A DNA stretch of 62,482 nucleotides, taken from Pseudomonadota bacterium (GTDB lineage Bacteria > Chloroflexota > Ktedonobacteria > Ktedonobacterales > JADMIN01). This document shows, in pieces, positions 30,194 through 39,600 of the stretch; positions within the stretch are counted from its first letter, which is position 1, and the number at the start of each line of letters is the position of its first letter. The notes beneath the pieces were generated by a model that saw only the letters and a program-made list of their open reading frames with translations, did not search any database and was not told the DNA's origin. The stretch spans positions 1 to 62,482 of the forward strand of contig JAJPIU010000065.1 in assembly GCA_021324535.1 (NCBI GenBank). The letters run 5' to 3'. A program made the translations under genes and the position numbers.

Positions 30194-30228
30194 CCCCTCC
30201 CCACCTATGGGGAGGGGTCGGGGGAGAG
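30194..30228. repeat. C/G-rich hairpin repeat, copy 3
   Basis: CCCCTCCCC-ACCTAT-GGGGAGGGG followed by GGGGGAGAGG. Confidence 0.7.
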
Positions 30229-30230
30229 GT

Positions 30231-30845
30231 ATGCCCACACGATACGGCGTCTTCGGCGGCACGTTCGATCCGCCGCACATCGGTCACCTGGCGCTTGCCC
30301 AGGAGGTTCACGCGCGGCTGGCGCTGGAGCGCGTCTGGTTCGTTCCCACCAACACGCCGCCACACAAGCAGGGGCATGCCATCAGCCCTGCGGCGGATAG
30401 GCTGGCGATGGTGGAGCAGGCCATCGCTGGCGACGCCCGCTTTGCCGTCAGCACGGTGGAACTGGAGCGTCCTGGCCCATCCTACACGGTGGACACGCTG
30501 CGTCAGTTGCGCGCGGAATGGGGAGCAGATGTGTGGCTGTGCTTCATCGTCGGCTGGGATATGCTGGCCTCGCTGCCCCAATGGCATGACGCGCCCGGCG
30601 TAGTGGCTGCGCTGGATCAACTTGCCGCCGTGCATCGCCCCGGCTTCGAGGCCGATCCCGCAGCGCTGGATTCGCTCGAAGCGACGCTGCCTGGCCTGCG
30701 CGCGAAGCTGACGCTGCTGCCCGCGCCTCAGCTCGATCTCGCTTCGAGCGAGCTTCGCCAGCGCGTGGCGTCTGGTCTGCCCATTCGCTATCTCGTCCCC
30801 GACGCGGTAAACGCTTACATCGCAGAGCGTTCGTTGTATCGCTGA
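30231..30845 (+). CDS. nadD: Nicotinate-nucleotide adenylyltransferase
   Basis: RYGVFGGTFDPPHIGHLALAQEV, PPHK, GPSYTVDTLRQL, C-terminal ISSTxIR-equivalent region LASSELRQRVASGLPIRYLVPDAVNAYI. Confidence 0.95.
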   Translation: MPTRYGVFGGTFDPPHIGHLALAQEVHARLALERVWFVPTNTPPHKQGHAISPAADRLAMVEQAIAGDARFAVSTVELERPGPSYTVDTLRQLRAEWGADVWLCFIVGWDMLASLPQWHDAPGVVAALDQLAAVHRPGFEADPAALDSLEATLPGLRAKLTLLPAPQLDLASSELRQRVASGLPIRYLVPDAVNAYIAERSLYR

Positions 30846-31044
30846 GAGCGCAAGGCGGCGACCGGACTAGGCAAAACTGCTTCAAGCATGGTACGATATA
30901 TCGGGATTTTGCGGCCCCTGCATCCGTTTGCGTAGTGGGGCGCTACAACAAACTCTACGCCGATCAACGCTGATCTGCGCTGATAAATACGTGCGTTGGA
31001 CGAGAGAACCAACCCGACTCACTTGCCCAGGAGGATACGAGCCT

Positions 31045-31605
31045 ATGATCTCGACAGGCGATCTCAAAAAAGGGATCTCGATTGAACTAAACGGCCAGCT
31101 CTATACCATTGTGGACTGGCAGCATATCAAGATGGGGCGCGGCGGGGCCATCGTGCGGATGAAGCTGCGCAACCTGCGCACGGGCGCCAACATCGAGCAC
31201 ACGGTGGACGCAGGCGAACGTTTCCAGCGAGCGTTTTTGGAGCGCCGCCCCGTGCAGTATTCCTACAATGACGGCGATACCTACTACTTCATGGACAATG
31301 AGACATTTGAGACGATCCCGCTGACGCTTGAGCAGCTTGGCGATGCGAAGAACTATCTGCTGGACGGCATGCAGCTTGAGATCGTCAGCTACAACGACGA
31401 GCCACTGAGCGTTGAGTTGCCTGTCACCGTTGACCTGGAAGTCACCTATACCGAGCCTGGCTTCAAGGGCGACACCGCCACTGGCGGCACAAAACCCGCC
31501 ACGCTGGAGACGGGGCTGGTAGTGCAGGTGCCGCTATTTGTGAAGACAGGCGAGAAGATTCGCGTGAAGACCGACACCGGAACCTATGTCGAGCGTGTCA
31601 GCTAG
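31045..31605 (+). CDS. efp: Elongation factor P
   Basis: MISTGDLKKGISIELNGQLYTIVDWQHIKMGRGGAIVRMKLRNLRTG; three EF-P domains. Confidence 0.95.
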   Translation: MISTGDLKKGISIELNGQLYTIVDWQHIKMGRGGAIVRMKLRNLRTGANIEHTVDAGERFQRAFLERRPVQYSYNDGDTYYFMDNETFETIPLTLEQLGDAKNYLLDGMQLEIVSYNDEPLSVELPVTVDLEVTYTEPGFKGDTATGGTKPATLETGLVVQVPLFVKTGEKIRVKTDTGTYVERVS

Positions 31606-31677
31606 CGTGCGTCAGCCGTTATAACCGGTAAGATGTTGAAGCAATATTCCAATTGCTGTTGACCAGGAGGCCCCCCT

Positions 31678-32184
31678 ATGGCCCGTGAGCGCGTGGATCG
31701 CGATTCTCTGCTCGCTGTCACTCCGTTGAGCGTGGCCGAGCTACGCCAGCTTATCACGCTGATGAACACCAGCGACATTGGCGAGTTGACCATTGAAGAG
31801 GAGGCGTCGGGGCTGAAACTGACGTTGCGCAAGCCCGCCGTCCCTATGGGCTACTTCTCTGAGGACGCCGATGGAAGCTACGACGAAGACGAAGGCTCCG
31901 ACGATGAAGAACAAGCCGCTCAGGATCAGAAGCTGATCACCGTACGGGCGCCGTTTGTCGGCTACTTCCGCGCCAGCCTGAAACAAGGGGGCGCGCCGCT
32001 GGTCGCCCAGGGCGATGTGATAAAGGCCGAGAAGCCACTCGGCGCTATCGAATCACTCAACGTGCTCAACGAGATTATGGCGCCAGCCGACGGGCGGCTC
32101 AAACAATTGCTAGTGAGCGATGGCGAGCCGGTGGAGTATGGCAAGCCACTGATGGTGATCGAGCCAAAGGCGCCTGCCAGGTAA
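31678..32184 (+). CDS. Biotin/lipoyl (BCCP-like) domain protein lacking the biotin-acceptor lysine
   Basis: BCCP architecture directly after efp; ...EKPLGAIESLNVLNEIMAPADGRLKQLLVSDGEPVEYGKPLMVIEP aligns to IEAMKxMNEI with N at the Lys position. Confidence 0.88.
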   Translation: MARERVDRDSLLAVTPLSVAELRQLITLMNTSDIGELTIEEEASGLKLTLRKPAVPMGYFSEDADGSYDEDEGSDDEEQAAQDQKLITVRAPFVGYFRASLKQGGAPLVAQGDVIKAEKPLGAIESLNVLNEIMAPADGRLKQLLVSDGEPVEYGKPLMVIEPKAPAR

Positions 32185-32190
32185 CAGCAT

Positions 32191-32913
32191 CTACGGCTGT
32201 TCATCCCTTTTATCCTCGGCGCTCTCGGCGTTCTCATCGAAAAGGCCGGGGATGGGGTCAACCACCATCACACCATCGGCCAGGCTGATTGACGTGATGA
32301 ACTGCTTGACGGCAGGGAGCAACACGTCCTCGTCGCCATGACCATCCGCGTGTGGGCGCCGCACCACATAGAGGTCGCTGGCGCCAGTGGTGATCACATC
32401 TACCAGCACACCAAGCGGCTGGCCGTTCACGTGTCGCACGCGCAAGCCAATCAGTTCGTGCAGGTAATACTGATCGGGCGCGAGCGGCGTCAGTTCTGCG
32501 CTGGGGATGTAGAGATGCTGGCCCCGCAGACGTTCGGCTTCGGTCGCTGTCGTAATTCCACGCAGCCGCAGCAGGATGAAGTCGCTCTTTTGCTGTTTGT
32601 GCAGGCGCGCGCCGATCACCTCATAGGGCATTGGCGCGGCGCTGAGCGGCTGCTGTTTGCTTAAATACAGCGTTTTCAGGCGCAGAAAGTGATTGGGGAA
32701 GTCGGTTTCGGGGCGTGCTTTGATCTCGCCTTGCACGCCAAATGCGCCCACGATCAGCCCAACCTCTGCCCAGGCGTCGGCCTCATTATGAGCGCCAGGC
32801 GTATCCTCATGGGAGCCGCTGGGATGCAGAGTAGGTGTTGGTGATGAGTGCGACGGTTGGCTATTCGGGGTTTTGGCGCGCTGGCGGCGGCGTTCCTCGG
32901 TCATCAATCTCAA
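32191..32913 (-). CDS. rimM: Ribosome maturation factor RimM
   Basis: VGLIVGAFGVQGEIKARPETDFP, LRGITTATEAERLRGQHLYIP, YYLHELIGLRV. Confidence 0.92.
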   Translation of the reverse strand: MRLMTEERRRQRAKTPNSQPSHSSPTPTLHPSGSHEDTPGAHNEADAWAEVGLIVGAFGVQGEIKARPETDFPNHFLRLKTLYLSKQQPLSAAPMPYEVIGARLHKQQKSDFILLRLRGITTATEAERLRGQHLYIPSAELTPLAPDQYYLHELIGLRVRHVNGQPLGVLVDVITTGASDLYVVRRPHADGHGDEDVLLPAVKQFITSISLADGVMVVDPIPGLFDENAESAEDKRDEQP

Positions 32914-33133
32914 GCCCTATGTGGTGTTTGCCTCCAACTGTGGCGGAGGCGCGCATGAGCGAACGGATGGCCTTGGCGACACGCCCCTGGCGGCCAATCA
33001 CCTTGCCCAGGTCATCCGGCCCCACGCGCAAGCCAATGACCGTGGCGTAGCGGTCGTTGCGCAGTTCGCGCGTCTCCACTGCGTCGGGATCATCTACCAG
33101 ATTGCGTGCGATAAACTCAACCAAACCACGCAT
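32861..33133 (-). CDS. khpA: KH-domain RNA-binding protein
   Basis: MRGLVEFIARNLVDDPDAVETRE...GPDDLGKVIGRQGRVAKAIRSLM. Confidence 0.92.
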   Translation of the reverse strand: MRGLVEFIARNLVDDPDAVETRELRNDRYATVIGLRVGPDDLGKVIGRQGRVAKAIRSLMRASATVGGKHHIGLEIDDRGTPPPARQNPE

Positions 33134-33196
33134 GATGGCGCCTCGCTTTGCCAGCCTATGATGCTCTGATACTGTGGCTCTCTGGCAGACGGCTGA

Positions 33197-33508
33197 TTAC
33201 TTCTTTGCCGATTTGGCGGCCTTGGGCGCTTTGCCGGATGTGGCGGGTTGCGCAGGCGCTTTGTGGCGCTCGATGATGCCAGCGCGAATCAGCAGGGAGC
33301 GCGCGGAATCGCTTGGCTGCGCGCCAACACCCAGCCAGTGTTTGGCGCGCTCGGCGTTGATGTTGATGGTGGATGGCTCGGTGAGCGGATTATACCACCC
33401 AATGTTTTCGATGATACGTCCGTCGCGGGGCGAACGCGCATCCGCTACCACCACACGATAGCTGGGCGCGCCCTTCATGCCCATCCGCATAAGGCGAATT
33501 TTGACCAT
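33197..33508 (-). CDS. rpsP: 30S ribosomal protein S16
   Basis: [41 protein letters not shown]. Confidence 0.96.
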   Translation of the reverse strand: MVKIRLMRMGMKGAPSYRVVVADARSPRDGRIIENIGWYNPLTEPSTININAERAKHWLGVGAQPSDSARSLLIRAGIIERHKAPAQPATSGKAPKAAKSAKK

Positions 33509-33782
33509 GTACGCTCTTGATCCTCACCCGAACTGGGATTCGGGAGTTTCCTCTATGCACACTATGCAAGACAAATTGCGTAAGCCTAAAAAGCATAGCA
33601 TGGGATGGCCTTTGCTGTCAATAGCCACAGCACAGTTTGGCTCCCCGGCGCCAGGCGTTTCTGCCACTTGCGGCCTTCCGCTCAGCGAGCTATTATGCGG
33701 AAAGAGAGCAAGGGGAAGCAAACAGCAGCGAAGGAGACCGTCTGTGGAGAAGCCAAACACAACACAACCTACCATACCTACC

Positions 33783-35558
33783 ATGCCACCCCCCATTCGC
33801 GAGTTGCCGCGCTCGCTCGTCGAACGGATCGCTGCGGGCGAGGTCATCGAGCGCCCGGCTTCAGTTGTACGCGAACTCATTGACAATGCGCTCGACGCAG
33901 GCGCGACAGAGATACGCATCGAACTCCGCGATGGAGGCATGCGCCTGATTCGTGTCAGCGATGACGGGTGGGGTATTCGCTCCGACGAACTGGCGCTGGC
34001 GTGCCAGCCACACACCACCAGCAAAATCGCCCAGATGGATGATCTCGCCTGTCTGGCGACGCTTGGCTTCCGGGGCGAGGCGCTTGCCAGCATCGGCGCC
34101 GTCGCAGAACTGACCTTGACCAGCGCATGTGATAAGAGCGGGATGGCGCGTGAGATCACGTTGCGCCCAGGCGCGCCCGATGAGGTGATTACTGAGGCAA
34201 ACGTCGCGCGGGGACGTGGAACGACAGTCACCGTGCGCCATCTTTTTCAGACGATGCCAGCGCGGCGGGCGTTGCTGCGCGGGCCAGCGGCGGAGGCGAC
34301 ACGTGCGCTTGCTGTTGTTCGCGCCTACGCGGTGGCCCGGCCTGCCGTGCGCTTTACCCTGACACATGACGGCGACCTGTTGCTCCAAACGCCCGGCGCC
34401 GATCTGCCATCCACCATCGAGGCGCTCTATGGAGCGGATGTCGCCAACTCGCTCAGCGCGCTGGAGCCGGTACATCTGACCAACGCGACCATCTCAGGCT
34501 ATGTCGCGGGGCGTAGCTTCCACTTTCCCACGCGCGAACATATCTTCCTGAGCGTGAACGGCCGCCCACTCGCCACTCGTGCGCTGTTGGCGGCGGCTGA
34601 GGCTGGCTATCGCCCGCTGTTGCGCAAGGGCCGTCACCCGCTGCTGAACGCGCGTATCACGGTTGATCCTGACCGCATAGATGTGAACATTCATCCGGCG
34701 AAGGCTGAAGCGTTGCTGCGCGATGAAGCCTCACTGGCGGCAGCCCTGCGGCAGGCGATTCACCAGGCGTTGGGGGCGGCGCCACTGAGTTTTGCTGTGG
34801 CTGCGTCGCCAGGAACACGAGCAGGCGCCATGCTTTCTCAGGCGCGCCAGTTGCGCCTGCCCATGCCTCGCCGTCGTCGCCTTGCGCGTTTGCCATCCTT
34901 TTCCGAAGCTGGCGCGCGTCAACTTGCCTGGGCCACAACAGAGGAAACACCCCTTCATGAACTGCCGGAGCTTGAACCGCTAGCCCAATTCGCCAACACG
35001 CTGATTCTGGCGCAATCGCCCGAAGGCCACCTGTTCCTGGTGGATCAACACCGCGCGCATGAGCGGGTTCTCTATGAGCGTATCAAGCAGACGCCACAAG
35101 AGTCGCAGCCGGGCGATCAGGATGAGGTCTCAGCGGCAGGCGCAGGCCAGCTCTTGCTCGAACCGCTAATGATCGAGTTGACGCCGATGCAGGCCGAGAT
35201 TCTCACGGCGCGGCTCGACGAACTGGCTTCGCTAGGATTGGAGTGCCAGCCGTTTGGGGGCAGCGTCTTCCTGGTGCGGGCGCTTCCCCATGTGCCGGGC
35301 GCGGCGCATGATGTGGCGGCCTTTGTGCGCGAACTGGCGCAAGACGCGGCAATTGAGAGTGACGACTGGCGCGACCACGTCACCATCGCGCTGGCCTGTC
35401 GGGGAGCGATCAGGCGAGGACAGCCGCTGAGCCTGCCTGAGCAGCGCGCGCTGCTGGCAGACCTGCGCTCGGCTGGCGTCGCTTCGGTCTGTCCTCATGG
35501 CAGCCCACTCGCCATCTACTATAGCCAAGAGGTCTTCATACGCCTGTTTGGCTGGTGA
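33783..35558 (+). CDS. mutL: DNA mismatch repair protein MutL
   Basis: IAAGEVIERPASVVRELIDNALDAGATEI, DDGWGI, GFRGEALASI, C-terminal DQHRAHERVLYE and CPHGSP; possible alternative GTG start at 33744. Confidence 0.95.
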   Translation: MPPPIRELPRSLVERIAAGEVIERPASVVRELIDNALDAGATEIRIELRDGGMRLIRVSDDGWGIRSDELALACQPHTTSKIAQMDDLACLATLGFRGEALASIGAVAELTLTSACDKSGMAREITLRPGAPDEVITEANVARGRGTTVTVRHLFQTMPARRALLRGPAAEATRALAVVRAYAVARPAVRFTLTHDGDLLLQTPGADLPSTIEALYGADVANSLSALEPVHLTNATISGYVAGRSFHFPTREHIFLSVNGRPLATRALLAAAEAGYRPLLRKGRHPLLNARITVDPDRIDVNIHPAKAEALLRDEASLAAALRQAIHQALGAAPLSFAVAASPGTRAGAMLSQARQLRLPMPRRRRLARLPSFSEAGARQLAWATTEETPLHELPELEPLAQFANTLILAQSPEGHLFLVDQHRAHERVLYERIKQTPQESQPGDQDEVSAAGAGQLLLEPLMIELTPMQAEILTARLDELASLGLECQPFGGSVFLVRALPHVPGAAHDVAAFVRELAQDAAIESDDWRDHVTIALACRGAIRRGQPLSLPEQRALLADLRSAGVASVCPHGSPLAIYYSQEVFIRLFGW

Positions 35559-35730
35559 TCGCATGTGGGCGTCTCCCAGCCGAACAGGTTCGTCCTTTGG
35601 GTGTCCTTTCCCTGCATAGGGGCATCCTCTCCCCTTCTACGCATTCCTGCGCCTCTTCGGCGCGCTTAACGTGTGAGCCTGCCTGCGTTTGAGGCGCACG
35701 GAGGCTCGCTATTCTGTCGGCTTACCGCTG

Positions 35731-36042
35731 TTAATATGGCTCATACGGCTGCTCAGGCCACGGGCTGTACTCAATGATCTTGAGCCAGCGGGATGTCTGG
35801 GCTGACGCATCGGGGCCTGTATGTGGCGTCGGAGTTCTCCTGAGATCACGCCAGAGGTGTTGGCTGGCTGCGGTGGCAAACTCTGGCAGCGAATGCGCAT
35901 GCAGGCGCTCGATATGTGCGGCGTCATCCGCCGCAAGCCCATACTCTCCCAGGGTCTCAGCAGGGTCAGTGAGCAGACGCGCACGAAACGAGGACTCAGC
36001 CGCCGCCCGCGCCAGCGCCCGCTCGAAATGGCTTCGCAACAC
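35731..36042 (-). CDS. Os1348/NHLP-type leader-like small protein (possible orphan RiPP precursor)
   Basis: GTG start with GGAAGGA upstream; RALARAAAESSFRARLLTDPAETLGEYGLAADDAAHIERLHAHSLPEF; C-terminus RWLKIIEYSPWPEQPYEPY. Confidence 0.6.
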   Translation of the reverse strand: MLRSHFERALARAAAESSFRARLLTDPAETLGEYGLAADDAAHIERLHAHSLPEFATAASQHLWRDLRRTPTPHTGPDASAQTSRWLKIIEYSPWPEQPYEPY

Positions 36043-36194
36043 GTCCGCGCCATCCTTCCATTTTCCATCACCCTGTGGATGCGCTTGTCCCAGCGCGTCT
36101 GAATCGTTCTCGATGCCTGAGTGGGCCTGTGGGGCAGCCTTGCGACTATTCCTTGCCCTGCATCTCCCGCCGGCTGCCCCACAACTTACGCCAA

Positions 36195-36416
36195 TCAGGG
36201 CATGCCGGGGCCGCCAACGATGCTGGGTTGAGTCCCATCAGCCACCAGGTGCGTCGTCGCCGGAGCGGCATGGCTTGTCAGCAAAGCGCCCTGGGCAGTT
36301 GTGAGGGCGCCAAGCGCCACGCTACCGCCCAAACTTGCCGTCAATAGTCCCGTCGCCACCAGCCGTGCTAGCCAGCTTCCACGCACTTTCACGCCGCTTC
36401 TCAACAACTTCGTCAT
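36195..36416 (-). CDS. Small exported peptide (73 aa)
   Basis: GGGGGAG SD before ATG; hydrophobic signal ARLVATGLLTASLGGSVALGALTTAQGALLTSHA, short tail APATTHLVADGTQPSIVGGPGMP. Confidence 0.55.
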   Translation of the reverse strand: MTKLLRSGVKVRGSWLARLVATGLLTASLGGSVALGALTTAQGALLTSHAAPATTHLVADGTQPSIVGGPGMP

Positions 36417-36484
36417 GGCACTCCCCCTTTGACTCATCGCCGTCAGGTACTTCAGCTCTCTCAGCTCCAGGCTATGTGACAATG

Positions 36485-36513
36485 GTGAGACTCCTTGTGT
36501 TATGGTGTCTCAC
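36485..36513. promoter_or_regulatory. Inverted-repeat operator-like element
   Basis: GTGAGAC-N15-GTCTCAC, half-site spacing 22 bp, about 70-100 nt upstream of the 73-aa peptide ORF. Confidence 0.4.
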
Positions 36514-36577
36514 GTCTTCTGAGCAACACTATACGGATTGGTGGTTCCTTCACGGTTCCTCCAAAGCGGCCCAAGTG

Positions 36578-36620
36578 CAAAAAAAGTCGCTCCACCTTGA
36601 AATAGTCAGGCGAAGCGACT
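36578..36620 (-). terminator. Rho-independent terminator of the SARP-like regulator gene
   Basis: Minus strand: AGTCGCTTCGCC-TGACTATTTCAA-GGTGGAGCGACT followed by T-run; 12-bp stem allowing G-U pairs. Confidence 0.8.
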
Positions 36621-36653
36621 GTAAAGACAGGGTATGGCTAGCGTCTCGTTGGC

Positions 36654-39600
36654 TTATACACGCGCGGGCAGGCGCGGTTGGCTATGGCGCGGGGCAGCCT
36701 GGGAGGGTAGCCGCGCTGTATCCGGTGGCCGACCAACGCTTCTCTCTGCTCTCTGTTGAATAGATCGCCAGAACTGCTGCGTTTTGGGATCGGGCGCAAC
36801 GCCGAGCGTCTCACGCAACGTAGCGACGCATTGCTGATAAGCGCGCGCGGCGGCGCTATACTCGCCATTCAGCGTATAGGCCGCCATCAGCCCGCGATAG
36901 GCGTTCTCGTTGATGGGATCGGTTTCCAGGATGCGATAACAGTATTGCGCGGCGCTATCCCAGCGTCCAAGAGCCAGCTCCACCTCGGCGGCGCGTTCGA
37001 GACAACGCAGAGCGATGCGTTGCAGCGCGTCTTTGCGTAGAATTGCCCACTCTTCATAGTGATCCGGCAGGTAGGGGCCGTTCCACAACGAGAGCGCCTG
37101 CCGGAAGATGCGTGTCGCCTCAGTCAGTGAGCCGCTCTGCGCAAGCTCCTCGCCCTGGCTGACCAGCGCCGTAAACGCATGGGAATCGAGCCAGACATCG
37201 CCAGCCACCGACAACGAACTGCCTGTCTGGAGGAGTGGCTCACAACCAAGCGACTCACGCAAATGCAGGCGCGCTTTCTTCAGCGCGCGCTCGAACTGTT
37301 CGGGGTCACGTTCAGGCCAAAGCGCCTCGTGAATGACATCCTTCGAGACAGGCTTCCGCTGCTCAGCCAGAAAGAACAGCAGATCACGCGCCTGCGGATG
37401 CTTCCACAACGCAACCACCTCTGACCCCAGCAGAACACGCGGCTCGCCAAGCGTATAGAGGCGCAGTTGCATATCTTTGTTTGCGAGCGATGGAAAACGA
37501 TCCGTCCGTGGGCGTGTGCCTGCCTGTTTCTCTCCCTCAGCAGTCCTGCCGGTCTCCGCCTCCAAAGCTTCCAACAACGCAATGGCTTGGCGTGCCACAG
37601 GATGCTGTACACACGCAAGCGCATCGCGCAAGGGCTGATGAAATCTGGCGTCCAGCCAGACCAGCGCCGCGCGTTCTTTCTGCTGCCCCGTCAGTGTCAG
37701 CGCAGTGTCGCAGGCCTGTTCGAGGAGACGTTCAGCGCGCTGTTGATCGTCCTGAGCGCCATTATCGAGCAACACCCTGGCATAGTACATCTGCACTGTG
37801 GCATAATCGTCCGCCGAATTGCCTCGTAGGGCAAGGCGCCCGGCTACGGCAAACCACTTTTCTGCCGCTCTCCGCCGATTTTGCTTCCAGGCAGTAATAG
37901 CGCTTGCCAGTATCATCTGAGTCTCATCAGAAGTCCGTTCTGATGAACGGTGGCGTATTCGCCTGAGGAAGCGCAATTGCCCTTCCGCGTGATCCACACT
38001 ACCGTTGAACGCCAGCGCAATGCCTTGAAGCGCATAAGTATAGAGGATCAATCGCTGATCGCTCTGTGTATTCATCACCCGAATCGTTTGCTCAAAACGC
38101 TCAATAGCCTGGGCATACTCGCCAACTCGCAAAGCAATATCACCAAGGTTCAACAGCGCATAGGCCTGGCCTGCCTGATAGTGGGCATCTTCGGACTGAC
38201 GTAACGCCGTTTCCAGATGCTCCCTGGCTTGCTCAATCTTCCCCAGGTGGTGGTCAGCCGCGCCAAGCTGCAGGCGGGCGCTGATCGCGATAATCTCATC
38301 ACCGGCCTCCTGGGCGTAGCGTAGCGCATCGAGCGAGTCGCGCTCAATCTGCTGGTAGTCACCACGCAGGAGCGCAATCTGTGACCGGAAGTAGGCGACG
38401 CGCGCCAGCAGCCAGAGACCGCCTTGCCGCTGGCAGTAGGCTTCCGCCTCTTTCAAAAGGCGTTCGGCGACCTCCGATTGCCCTGTCTTGTTGTAGCATT
38501 GCGCCAGCGCAAAGCGGAGCCGCGCCTGCAATTCGTCTGCGTCGGAAGGGGCAAGCGCCAGCCCCGCCTCGCTGGCTCGCCGCGCTTCGGCGTAATCGCC
38601 CTGCACGAAACAGACCTCCGCGCGTACAGCCAATGCGCTTGCAGCCAACTGGGGCTGTTCATGGGCGAGTGGCTGCGTGAGCGCACAGGCGCGCTGCGCC
38701 AGCGCCCCGGCTTCCTCGGTACGGCCAAGCTGGCGCGTCAGTTCCGCCTGCAAGATCACCAGATGGGGTTGCTGCGAGCGAACGTCATCCGGCAACAGAC
38801 GCAGCCAACGCTCAAGTGTGGCGCCGCGTCCGGCGCGCAACAGGGTTCCCCGCACGGACTCGATCACCGTGACGATACGCCCATAGGCGCCTACAGCATG
38901 GAACTGCTTGATGGCTTCTTCCAGGTCGCCATCTTGAGCCAGCAGCGTTCCCGCTTTGATGCGCGTCTCATAGGCGCGTTCGCGCCCACCTGTCTCCGAC
39001 GCGAGCCGCCGCAGCAACGCCGCGCGCAAAAACGGCTGGAACGCATAGCGCGCCTCCTGGGGGCGCAGGCCGAAGCGTGTGACCAGGCCGGTGTGTTGCT
39101 CCAATTGAATGAGGCGAGCGCGCGCCTGTGGTTCGTCGAGCAGCCGCTCACACAAGGAAACCGTCATATAGTTCAGCGGCGCGACCGCTAACGCAAAGCC
39201 AAGTTCGTCCTCATCAAGCGAGGCTAATACCTCGTGGGCCAGATAAGCGCTGACGGCTGCATGATTGATGCCGTCGTCGCCATCTATCCCCATTCCTACT
39301 GTCGGCGCCAGACGTCTTGGTGTCTGTGGCGGCCAGAGAGCATTGGTCGCCAGCAAAACACCTGTAATCCATCCTGCGCAGAGATCGGCGACCGCCTGAC
39401 GGTACGCAGGGTCATCGGGCGCGTCAATCAGTTCAAGCAGGGCGTCAAGTTCGTCGTCTTCCAGGCGCAGTTCGCGTGCGCCAATACCTGCCACACGGCC
39501 CTGCGCCAACGCCTGAGAGATGTTGAGCGCGGGGGCTTCGCGCGTCTCGATGAGTGTTCGCAGGTGATCAACCGGGCGGCCAAGCACGGCGTCGAGCAGC

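Noticed and set aside
30955-31040. Short repeats (CAACGCTGATCTGCGCTGAT; GTTGG...CCAAC) in the efp leader
   Set aside because: Suggestive of a leader hairpin but no known RNA motif recognised and arms are short
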